A stretch of DNA of 64,000 bases, taken from Globomyces pollinis-pini. Taxonomy: Eukaryota > Chytridiomycota > Chytridiomycetes > Rhizophydiales > Globomycetaceae. Positions 11,000-20,143 of the stretch are shown piece by piece (position 1 is the first letter of the stretch; every line of letters starts with the position of its first letter). Below the pieces are notes generated by a model. That model saw nothing but the letters and a program-made list of their open reading frames with translations. It did not search any database and was not told the DNA's origin. The stretch spans positions 1 to 64,000 of the forward strand of contig MU621101.1 of the NCBI GenBank assembly GCA_025399215.1. The letters run 5' to 3'. The position numbers and the translations under genes were made by a program.

Positions 11000-11420
11000 A
11001 TTTAGATACCATATTCTTCGTCAGTTTTATACCATTTAAAATATTTGGGGTAATATCTTGGCCCTTACATTGGATTTGCAAAAAATGGCACCAATCTGGA
11101 AATACTTCAGAACATAACTCTTGTTTAAGAGTTTTGGTTAACGATTTAAACAGCTTGGCAGAGGGTTCCTTTAATATTGCAAAATGCCAATACTTTGGAG
11201 CATTTAATCTGTTGGCTTGCATAGCATGGGTGATGGAAGAAATTGGAACGATATTGGCTCTGTATTGCATTAATATCTAATTATGTAGAGTTAATTGCAT
11301 GTTGATGCAGCTTATCTCGATTTGTCAACCCATCCAAGTGCACAACAGACATAATAGCATTAAAGAGTTGGCTGCTAGATACGCACTGTATTCCATCAAT
11401 TTCACCTTAGTTGCCATAAT
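10992..11420 (-). CDS. Unrecognised protein, 5' end unresolved
   Basis: The last exon (10992-about 11251) encodes a clearly protein-like sequence: APKYWHFAILKEPSAKLFKS, then LKQELCSEVFPDWCHFLQI, ending KNMVSKFN. An upstream exon in another frame reads EIDGIQCVSSSQLFNAIMSV and VHLDG. It joins the last exon in frame if an approximately 70-nt intron (GTTGAC...ATACAG) is removed. Further exons may extend to about 11600, but I could not find a convincing start. The FPDWCHFLQI ending loosely recalls MIF4G/HEAT-type proteins; this is not a call. The final 8 nt overlap the F-box CDS tail to tail. Confidence 0.45.
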
Positions 11421-11885
11421 GGTAATTTCTTTTTTACCAACCTATCTGTAGATATTATACCACATCCAAATAATTATATTCCCGTGGACAATGCTACATT
11501 ATTTTCCAAACTATTTTCCAAATTATCTTTTAATAGTTACCAAATCTATCACGTTTGGCCACTGGATTGGCCAAAATTCACGACTTTCGTATTTTTTAGT
11601 TCAATTACTTTGGTCTCCTGTAACATCATTAAAATTTTAATTCAATTCTAGATAATATGTGCTGTGGAGGAAATTTCATTTGAATATGTTAAATCACAAC
11701 AATTATCTGAATCAAGTGTCATTATGTGGGCACATCAGTTTTTAAGGTTGTTTACAATGTGTTTACAATTCTTTTTGGGACTGTTGATGTACATTTGCCT
11801 GCTTATTTTAGCTATTACTCGTTGTTCGAATAGAAGATAACAAGGACTTATATTAATCATCATAGACAATTTAAAAAAAGTATTT
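11421..11885. other. Unresolved region downstream of the THI20-like gene
   Basis: This may contain 5' exons of the unknown minus-strand gene (for example a coding-like EFWPIQWPNVIDLV at about 11540-11580, minus strand). Otherwise it is AT-rich. No other gene or repeat was seen. Confidence 0.35.
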
Positions 11886-13712
11886 CTAATATATCATCTC
11901 TGTTTGATTCATTTCCCAAAATGCAATTTCCAATGCAGTTGCTGTTTGAAAAGTTTCTGATAGGTTGTTGATTCTTTCAGGACTGTATCGATATTCAAAT
12001 GCAGCCTTTTCTAATTGTTCTACGGATCAAACTTGATAATGTATACCCTTGGCTTTGTGAACAGTTTGTTGAAATTCTTCACCACCGTAGGTTAATATCC
12101 ATTTCCAATAGGGGTTTCCTTCTTCAATATTAGCGTCTCAAAACGAATACCTTTCTTGGTAGATGGGTCATTCAAAAGTGTGTGTCCTATCTGACCATAC
12201 CCAAATAAGCAAGGTGCAATTGCTACACGAAGATCGATTAATTCGCCAGAATGTGCTGATGAATTAGAACAGTAAACACCAAAACCTTTATCTATAACAT
12301 AGCGTGTATATGCAACACATTCCATACTCTCTTCCGTTTTCAATAACTCTTCACGGCTAACTCCCCATTCTTTACAGTACTAAATTTAATCAGAGAAGTA
12401 AAGATTACTTCAACGTGTAATAATGTTTCTTTGAAAATATCATTTACTATTTCAGCAAACTCTGCGGATTCTTCAATACGATTACTCTTGTAAGCCCCTA
12501 AACCATTTGCACGAGCATAATGTAACAGGAAGTGATAATCTTGCTTTATATAGTATTGGAATTGTTTTGTTGGTAATGTCCCATCTTGAATGCCTTTTAC
12601 AAAACTGTGATTCACAAACTCATCCCATCGTAAATTATTAGAGTTGATTAACATGCTACAGAATGGATACGGATTCATATGATTTGCTCTAAACATGAAA
12701 TCATTTGTAGATACATTGGAATGAGAGATGGGGCAAAATTATGATAATGATTTAGTGGGCCAGAACCTTTCCCAATTGAAAATGAATTCAAAATAGCACC
12801 ATGTGTATATGATATTGCTTGAATAATACTTTCAGATGCTAATAATAAGATGCAATTTCAAACCAGTTAAACCGAGTGCCAATTTCGCGGCAATAGCGGC
12901 AGACAAAGTACATCCTGTTCCATGTGTATTTTTGGTCTTTACGTAATTATTTTTGATATGAAATAGCTGATTTGAATCTTTAATGTATACCATGTCGGTC
13001 ACAAAGTATTTACTGTTAATATCGCAATCTTGAATATTTTTGACAGATATTGCATTTCCCAAAGAATCAAATGGTGCATGACCCCCTTTCAAAAGAATGA
13101 TTCTTGGTCCTAATGTACTTAGGGCGCGACATAACTCTTCCATTGCTGAAATAGAATCAATTTCAGCATCCCATTTCGCCAAGACTTTGGCTTCTGAAAT
13201 ATTTGGAGTCAAAATATAGGCCATAGGAAGCAGTTTATCTCTGATACAATCTACTGCTTCTGATTCCAGTAATAGTGATCCTGAAGTCGCAACCATTACA
13301 GGGTCAACAACCATCTTTGGTAATGGGTCGGTCTTATAAAATTCATGTAGAGTATCACACACAACATCTATGATCTCTCTATTTAGCAGCATTCCAGTCT
13401 TAATTGTAGTTGTACCAATATCTGATAATACAGCTAATAGTTGTTGTTTAACAAATGCAGCTGGTAATGGATGAATGCCATCAACAGTTAGAGTATTTTG
13501 CTAATTATTAATATACATTTATATTACGCTAGTGACGCAAGTAATAACTGACGTTCTATATATAAATAAGCAACCTCAAATAAAATACCCATAAGTTTGT
13601 AATGCAGTGAAAGTCTTTAAATCTGCTTGAATTCCAGCACCACTAAGAGTAAATACATGGATAGTTACCCTCCACTATCACTTCCAGCAATTGTAAGGGC
13701 GATTTGAGACAT
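11886..13712 (-). CDS. THI20: Hydroxymethylpyrimidine (phosphate) kinase / TenA thiaminase-II fusion (THI20-like)
   Basis: Bifunctional thiamine-pathway enzyme of the fungal THI20/21 type. The N-terminal ThiD domain phosphorylates HMP and HMP-P; the C-terminal TenA domain hydrolyses thiamin or its degradation products for salvage. ThiD motifs: [20 protein letters not shown] at the N-terminus, VDPVMVATSG, LTPNISEA, LLKGGH and the anion-hole KNTHGTGCTLSAAIAA. The linker with GKGSGPLNH is followed by TenA: FVKGIQDGTLPTKQFQYYI, QDYHFLLHYARA, ESMECVAYTRYV, CLFGYGQIG and NPYWKWILTYGGEEF. Eight introns of 25-33 nt were placed, giving 534 aa, a whole number of codons. No THI-box riboswitch was identified. 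It functions alongside the THI6-like enzyme at 45.5 kb. Confidence 0.95.
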
Positions 13713-14170
13713 TTTTTAAAGATGACAAATGGGGTACAAGAGAATAGCAATGAAGTACAAGGAAACACCTCGTTTTCAATAGATCTTTGGATGAGATACT
13801 GATTTCAATAATATAGGATAGTAATATATTACAATGAGTAGTACTTTACAAATATAAACAGCATACAACTATATAATTTATTGATTTTATTTTTGACTGT
13901 TAATTTTGACAGATTGGTACCCGTTTGACAGATTACAATTAGGCAGATGGTAACATTTTGATTAGATACTTTTTTTAATTTCAATCATCAGTAGACATTC
14001 TTTGAACATTAAATTTCCATTTGTAATGTTTGACTCATCATCACTCAGATATCAATCGAACCCCATATATGAAGAATATAAAAAAAAATGAATCAGTGTG
14101 GCGAAATTATCCAAATACAATCATCTGTAACAGTCATAATAATTTGTCCATTTTATTCTTACTTTAGAAA
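13713..14170. promoter_or_regulatory. Divergent promoter region, THI20-like / fatty-acid hydroxylase
   Basis: About 460 nt lie between two divergently transcribed start codons. The sequence is AT-rich, with TTGACAGATT-type short repeats (about 13904-13935: TTTTGACAGATTGG and GTTTGACAGATTAC). No TPP riboswitch, gene or clear TATA element was identified. Confidence 0.4.
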
Positions 14171-15236
14171 ATGCCTTCTTCTTTAAAATATTATGCTATG
14201 GATGAAGTAGCTGCTCATCATACTGCTTCTTCCGTTTGGGTAGTAGTGGCTGGAAAAGGTTCACTTTGACACTCTCTAATATTGTAGTTTATGATGTTAC
14301 CGAATTCATGGAAGACCATCCTGGTGGTGGTGAAATCATTCTACAATTTGGGGGTCAAGATATTACTAAAGTCTTACAGGACGTAAATGAACATTTACAT
14401 TCCGATTTGGCTTATGAAATGCTCACTGATTATTGTATCGGTCTTTTAGAAACGTCTTCTATTAAAACTACTGAAAAGGTGGAAGAAAAAGCCGAATTTA
14501 TCGACATCTCAAAACCAATGTTAGCTCAACTTTGGAATAAGAATTTCAGCAAAGACTTTTATATGCAAGAAGTTCATAAAGCTCGTCATTGTAAATATTC
14601 TGCACCAATATTCGGAAACTTTCTGGAAGTGTTCTCTCTCACATATTGGTGGGTGATTCCTCTTTTTTGGGGTCCAATCACAGCTTATTTCTTGATGAAA
14701 TGTTTAGAAGTATGTCATTTTACAGTTCTATTTTATGCATTACCTTTGGGAGTTTTAATTTGGACATTAGTGGAATATACACTTCATCGATTCTTGTTTC
14801 ATGTTGACCACTTACTTCCTGACCACCGTGTCGCTATCATGATTCACTTTACAATGCATGGTGTACATCATTTCCTTCCTATGGACAAGTAATCTTTCCA
14901 GTTAGTAATGTATAGAAATCGTCTCGTTTTACCACCTGCCCTCGGATTATTTTTGGGAACTCCTTTCTGGTATTTATTTGAATATTTTTTGCCAACCGGT
15001 GTGAGTCAAGGTGCACTAGCTGGTGGTATTATCGCATACGTTTCATACGATCTTTGCCATTGTAAACCTCTTTCTATTTTTTATGTTTAGACTTTTTACA
15101 TCATGGAAAACCATTTAACGCTTACCTCAAAGAAATGAAAACATATCATTTGGATCATCATTACAAAGACCCGAATCTAGGATTTGGCATCACATCAAAA
15201 CTATGGGACATTGCTTTTGGTACTCTACTTAAATAG
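14171..15236 (+). CDS. SCS7: Fatty-acid 2-hydroxylase (SCS7/FA2H-like) with N-terminal cytochrome b5 domain
   Basis: ER membrane di-iron enzyme that 2-hydroxylates fatty acids of sphingolipids. The N-terminal cytochrome b5 domain has VYDVTEFMEDHPGGGEIILQ, with a haem-ligand His in HPGG, and a second His in VNEHLHSD. The C-terminal hydroxylase domain has membrane segments and the His clusters TLHRFLFHVDH, HFTMHGVHHFLPMD and YHLDHHYKD. Introns of 29, 27 and 29 nt restore the frame, giving 326 aa. That is a little short of yeast Scs7 (384 aa) but has both domains. The first exon encodes MPSSLKYYAMDEVAAHH. Confidence 0.95.
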
Positions 15237-15269
15237 GCATATTATAGATAAGTGGTGACAATAAAATTT

Positions 15270-16396
15270 TTATTTTGAATCTATTGCGATAGCTAGGGTA
15301 TTTTCGGTAGCTTCTCGGTTGGGATCGCGTAGCTTTTTCAACTTTATAATGCGTCTTTGTTTATCTACTGCAGCTTGTTCATCAGCATATGGTTTCTTTT
15401 GGAGTCGTGCCTGAAATTATCAATGATTACATTTCAAACCTCTTCTGTCATATGGAAATGACAATTAGGATCTGGTTGCACCAGTATCGCCGTTTTCCGT
15501 CCCCATTCAGAATTGGCGGAATATCTGGTTGTGTGTTTTACGGGAAGAAGTCTTTCAGGGGGTACTAAATTCCCTCTGGTAAAATATTAACGTGCCGAAT
15601 ATAGTTTACTGTAAAGATTTGGAAACAGATGTTTGAATCTTTAATACTTCATAGAAATTTCGAGGGGTATCAGATTTAAATCCAATCGTGATGTCTTTCA
15701 TTTCTAATTCTACAATTAAGTATGTTAAATTTACCATTAATTGGCTTTGAATCAAATGGTTTAGTCACTTTATCTCCCCTTTTTTCAATTCTAGATATAT
15801 TCTTTGGTTCACCAAAAGTTGTTGGTGCTTGTAGAATTCTCTTTTCTGGAGATGCACAACCAGCTTCAGTCAACCCAAGTGCATCATGTCTCCCTTCTCC
15901 ACCATATCCATGATATTCTGCTGGATAGGATGGACAAACAGATTTTGGTCCATTTTCGATATATATTCCATGAAGATAATTTATTCGGTTTGTTTTACCA
16001 AAAGTTCCCTTTCTTGGATGATATCCAATTGCATTTGTTACCATTTCTGAACCAAACGATTTACAACCTTTTGAATGATTTCCAGAATGATCAAAATCAT
16101 GTGGAACCTTTGATCAAGTATGATGAGATTTATATTTATAATACCTTTGGTCGTTGTATTTTAGTAACAAGAGTATCTATATCAATATCAGATCTTTCCC
16201 CTTTTGTTCTGATATTAGGTAATCTTATTTCCATCACATCTTTAATTTCATACTTGTTCTTTTTGTGTTTTATCAACTTTTGGGAACCTAATGCAAATGA
16301 TTCAAATAAATCTTTTGGATAAAAATTCAGGGAAAATGGTTTTGCAGATAGTGTTCTATTATTTCCCATTTGCAAAAGAAGTGGTGGTGTACTCAA
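15270..16396 (-). CDS. Uncharacterised protein, 333 aa
   Basis: Four introns (37, 25, 34 and 29 nt) assemble a 333-aa protein from MSTPPLLLQMGNN to LAIAIDSK. It is rich in Gly, Pro, Arg and short charged segments, for example GYHPRKGTFGKTNR, EYHGYGGEGRHDALGLTEAG and PPERLLPVKHTTRYSANSEW. There is no signal peptide, transmembrane segment or long coiled coil. The style, short conserved G/P/Y-rich blocks, resembles microtubule inner or cilium-associated small proteins, but I cannot assign a family. It is convergent with SCS7: the two stops are 33 nt apart (15236 and 15270). Confidence 0.8.
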
Positions 16397-16596
16397 CCAA
16401 GACCCATAATGACGTGTTTATACATTGTGTTACTTTTTATTAGAATCGCTCCTATTTGTATTTTTGTTCTCAGACTTCCAGTTTCCAATATGATACATTC
16501 ACATGTTAGAAATCAGCATGATGTGCGGAATCAAAGATCTTGTGATCATTTGCCCTGGCTATAAAACAAATCTAATTTTTTTTATATCTCTACAAA

Positions 16597-16996
16597 ATGG
16601 TTGCTGTTGCTGGATTCGATTCAAGTGCTCTCTTCAAGCAGATCTCTGATGGATTAACTTCTACTCCTACAAAAGAAACTGCCATCAAGAAAGTGAAAGC
16701 TGTATTCCAATTCGATGTCAAGAATAAGGAAGGAAAGGTCCAACAATGGACTCTTGATTTGAAAAACAAGGGAACCGTAGTTACTGGAACTGGTCCTACT
16801 AAAGCTGATATTGTACGTTCTTGCTTGTTGCTAATTGTAGATTATCGCTGTTGGTGATCAAGACTTTGTCAACATGGCCTCTGGTAAATTAAATGGACAA
16901 AAAGCATTTATGACTGGTAAGATCAAGATCAAAGGAAACATGATGTTGGCTACCAAATTAGACTCTGTCCTTAAAGATTTGGCTCCAAAAAAGTAA
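16597..16996 (+). CDS. SCP2: SCP2 sterol-carrier domain protein
   Basis: Stand-alone SCP2 domain of 123 aa, a soluble carrier for sterols and fatty acyl-CoAs, commonly peroxisomal. It shows the family's alternating strand pattern: KKVKAVFQFDVKNKEGKVQQ, WTLDLKNKGTVV, then DFVNMASGKLNGQKAFMTGK and IKIKGNMMLATKLDSVL. The C-terminus, LAPKK, is basic but not a canonical SKL-type PTS1. One 28-nt intron (16813-16840, GTACGT...CTAATTGTAG) sits in the middle. Both exons are in frame after removal. Confidence 0.93.
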
Positions 16997-17277
16997 ATAA
17001 ACTATAATAGCCATTATCATATAAAAGTTTTATTTGAAGTTTCACTGATGATGGTGGACAATGTTCATTTTTTCCATTTGTACGTTATTCTGACCTGAAT
17101 ATTTAGAACCAATTTGACATCGAAAACCACAAAGGACATGCTTATATCATATTAGAAGTCTTTATTCATTTATAGATAGGACAACTACTGTATACGAACG
17201 CGTTTCCAACTGGGACTATCTGAAACGCTCTCAGCTTGGAATACCCCCCTATAACATTCTTGTCGACTCCCTAAACT

Positions 17278-18152
17278 TCAGCACTTGGAAATATTACTTC
17301 CATGAACAATTGCTGCACGGGCATTTTCGGTTAAAGCAGCCTTGGCAGATTCTGGGGTCATTGAAAACAATGTACATCTACAATAAGATATAGTAAAGTA
17401 TTACCTATAATTAGCACACTTGACACATAATTTACAAGTTGATGACATCTCTGGATCCGCGCAATTCAAGAATATCCAGAGCACTACTTGATATGATGAT
17501 GTTTTTTCCATTGGTAGCCCGTACCAGCTGCGCAGCATTTGAGATTAAGTTTTTTCGACTATTCTGGTCTATTCATCATATCAACCGGTTCAATGTTACC
17601 TCTGATAGAGTGTGCATAAGTGATTTCAAACATAATTCCTCTGCTTATAGCTGAATTAATGGATGGCCTTTTGAAATAAAATGGTAGCCGTTGACTCATA
17701 TCTAATTGAATAATATCGACATCCATATTTTGACATGCTATTATTTAATCCAATAATTCCCAAACCTGCTTGAAATAGTTTCTCTGAAGTTGGTTGAACT
17801 GCAATTAAATTATAAGAATCCAAAATAGCGTTTCCTTGAACCTAACATATTATTAAATCATGATTACAATTGAGTAACTGTAGTTTGGATTATCTAGTAT
17901 TATGTTTAGACGAGAATATAGTTGTAATCTAGCATTTGGATTTAATGATGCATCTTTGTTGATTTCTTTAGAGTATTGTGACAAATTCATATTACAAACC
18001 TATAATGAATAGAAATCTCATACAACTTGTTTAATTTTATCTGAAGCAATTGAAGAAATTCCTACTCTACTATAACCAAGTGATGAAAGGGTAGCAAACA
18101 GCTTTGAAGGATTTGAAGTTAAAGTTGTTATTGGGATATTGAGATCGTACAT
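17278..18152 (-). CDS. RPP30: Ribonuclease P/MRP protein subunit RPP30 (POP-type Rpp1)
   Basis: RNase P/MRP subunit with a PHP-like TIM barrel, needed for tRNA 5' maturation. The N-terminus MYDLNIPITTL is typical. SYNLIAVQPTSEKLFQ, VDIIQLDMSQRLPFYFKRPS, AISRGIMFEITYAHSIR and ATNGKNIIISSSALDILELR follow. The C-terminal SAKAALTENARAAIVHG matches the family end. Introns of 24 nt (18000-18023), 26, 28 and 31 nt were placed, plus a two-unit composite intron (17378-17435). This gives 235 aa in frame, shorter than human (268). It is divergent from mL58, with only 38 nt between start codons. Confidence 0.93.
17378..17435 (-). other. Two-unit tandem intron in RPP30
   Basis: The intron between LRGSRDVINL and CTLFSMTPESAKAAL consists of two abutting GT...AG units, 31 nt (17405-17435) and 27 nt (17378-17404), with an AG|GT joint. 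Only removal of both gives an in-frame 235-aa RPP30. Confidence 0.75.
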
Positions 18153-18190
18153 TGAAGAGTTTTTGTATAATTTTTTTTTTCTGATTGAAA
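18153..18190. promoter_or_regulatory. 38-nt shared divergent promoter, RPP30 / mL58
   Basis: Only 38 nt separate the RPP30 and mL58 start codons. The segment holds TTTTTGTATAATTTTTTTTT and little else, so both 5' UTRs must be very short or start sites must lie inside the neighbouring reading frame. Confidence 0.7.
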
Positions 18191-18622
18191 ATGAATTCCT
18201 TGAACAAATTAAAATGCTTTAATCAAATCAGATCATTTTATACTTTCAACCCTGCAATTGGAAATGTTACCAAAACTATTCTAGACGATGGGTCTGTATT
18301 GTCTCTGAAAACTAATATTAATACTGTAAAATCTCACGAACAATTACCTCCACTAGTCAGATCATATCCTCAAATTACTAAATTAACTTCTGAACAAATT
18401 AAAGAAATAAAAGAACTTCGACGAACTGACCCGGATACAAACACTGTTTTGCAATTAGCAAAACGTTATAATACCTTCCCTGGATTCATTATGCGAATTA
18501 CTCAATGTCCTAAAGAGAGACGATTACGATTAGAGAAACGAGCTGAAGAAACTTTTGATGCTTTATCTATATCGAGAAAGAAAACAGTAATTGATCGAGT
18601 GAGAAGAAAAGCTCTATGGTAA
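18191..18622 (+). CDS. MRPL20: Mitochondrial large-subunit ribosomal protein mL58 (MRPL20 type)
   Basis: Fungal-type mitoribosomal protein of 143 aa. The N-terminus MNSLNKLKCFNQIRSFY is a plausible mitochondrial presequence. The diagnostic block is LTSEQIKEIKELRRTDPDTN followed by LAKRYNTFPGFIMRITQCPK, the MRP-L20 domain pattern of a helix ending E-L-R-x-x-D-P and then a paired recognition helix. A basic C-terminal tail follows. It is intronless. The ATG at 18191 is the first after the short shared promoter. Confidence 0.85.
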   Translation: MNSLNKLKCFNQIRSFYTFNPAIGNVTKTILDDGSVLSLKTNINTVKSHEQLPPLVRSYPQITKLTSEQIKEIKELRRTDPDTNTVLQLAKRYNTFPGFIMRITQCPKERRLRLEKRAEETFDALSISRKKTVIDRVRRKALW

Positions 18623-18766
18623 AAATAACAATTCAATAAACTTTGACTTCAACTGAACTTTATCTTTTGTTAACTTCATTTATACCAACGTTTGTTTTGA
18701 TTTCTGTTTCTTTCAAAGTAAACTACCAAGTCATTAAAAGTTGGTTTTGTTTTTTCCAAGTCTACA

Positions 18767-19879
18767 ATGAACAGAAATACTTCGTTCCTACCACTGACTC
18801 ACGACTCTTCCCCAACCGTTACTAGAAGAAGAAATAATCACTTCTCTTTATACCTAAATAATCTAACCTCATTTCAAATGGATTTTGAAGTTGCGTTCTG
18901 GCAGATGTTATACCTGGTAGTTTCTCCAGCTAGAGTGTAAATAAATGGATAGAATCTGAATTAAAAGGTATTTGTTGTTTACTTAACATTGTTAAAGGTA
19001 TGGATTATTATATACGTTTATAACGTTCACATTTTAGTTATAGGAACTTATATCATCATAAACGTAAATTTAATTTTCTTAATTGATTGTAGAGGCTAAA
19101 AGTCATTGGGCAAGGGACGATCCTGCATTTCATCTTATCATTGCCTTTTCCATGTCCAGTAACTTTGAAAATTAGCTCATGAAATGTAGTATCGGCAATT
19201 GCATATGGAGTAGCATATGGAGTATCTCTACTTGGTTGTTTAAAGTTGATATTCTTCACAATTGGGTATAGAATTTAAACTCATTCAGTTAGGTATTCAA
19301 ATAATTTCTCAGATATTAGGATTGAATTTCTATTCGCTGGATCACTCATGGCATCTCTAACTTGGTAACACTTTACAGTAATTTAATTTGCAGGTAAAAT
19401 TAAGCGTGGTATTTCTCACCTTTAGGTATATCACGAATACATTCATGTTGCAACAAACCCCACACTCTGTTGAACAATCAGTGGAATGGATGGTTGTTTT
19501 TTTACCAATAGTTAATAATCTAGGTACAACCGATTCTTTTTAACGTGTATAGTACTGTTTTGATGTTCACTGTAATGCATTCGTGCCTTTCTTTTTGGTA
19601 ACGTATATTATTCAATTCTTCTTTTTGGGCATTGTAACCAAGGATGGGTTCTTCAATAGAATATTTGGAAACACTATTTACCTTATCGCATGTGTTTACT
19701 ACACATACATTACATTTCTAGGGTTTAAAGGTATCATTCGTAATTAATTATTAGCGTTACCTTTCTTGAAAAACGCTTGGATCTTTATATACCTTATAGT
19801 AATCACTTTTGGATTCTACGTTTTCTCAATCTTTTCATTTAACATCAGTCAAACAATTTTTGCTATTTATTTTGAATAA
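18767..19879 (+). CDS. UNC50: UNC-50 family Golgi membrane protein (GMH1-like)
   Basis: Multi-pass Golgi/ER membrane protein linked to Arf-GEF function and receptor trafficking. Conserved stretches appear in order: QMDFEVAFWQMLYLVVSP, SHWARDDPAFHLIIAFS, SVEWMYCFDVHCNAFVPFF, FGNTIYLIACVYYTYITFLG and ALPFLKNAWIFIYLIVI. The gene is interrupted by seven intron positions, four of them composite (18937-19037, 19266-19319, 19365-19425, 19493-19552). With all removed the CDS is 753 nt, 250 aa, against 259 in human, and every junction restores the family alignment. The composite introns make the gene unreadable to simple ORF scanning. Confidence 0.92.
18937..19037 (+). other. Three-unit tandem intron in UNC50
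   Basis: Units of 31 nt (18937-18967), 30 nt (18968-18997) and 40 nt (18998-19037), each GT...AG, are joined AG|GT. The flanking exons encode SPARV and YRNLYHHK. The units show no obvious mutual similarity apart from splice signals. Confidence 0.75.
19266..19319 (+). other. Two-unit tandem intron in UNC50
   Basis: Two GT...AG units of exactly 27 nt each (19266-19292, 19293-19319) lie between FFTIG and IEFLFAGSLMASLTW. Confidence 0.7.
19365..19425 (+). other. Two-unit tandem intron in UNC50
   Basis: Units of 29 nt (19365-19393) and 32 nt (19394-19425) split the Trp codon of MASLTW|YITNTF. Both are GT...AG and abut directly. Confidence 0.75.
19493..19552 (+). other. Two-unit tandem intron in UNC50
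   Basis: Units of 31 nt (19493-19523) and 29 nt (19524-19552) lie between SVEWM and YCFDVHCNAF, a block conserved in the UNC-50 family, so the exon borders are firm. Confidence 0.75.
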
Positions 19880-20143
19880 ATGGGTGAAAGGAACAAATAA
19901 TTAGATTGGTTTTGAATAGAGAATATAAAGATTCTGTGATTATTTAACAACAATAAAAATGAATGACTTTAAGATTCTAATAGCATCATATCAAATTAAT
20001 GGTTCTTAGTTCAATCCAACCAAGTCTCGTTTCTACTTTAATCCAAAGCATTCAATAATTACTGATATAAATAACTGAGCCTTTTAAGATGGATTCAATG
20101 ATTTCTGAATTGTAAAGTGTAGGAAAGTTAAATTTTTTCATCA

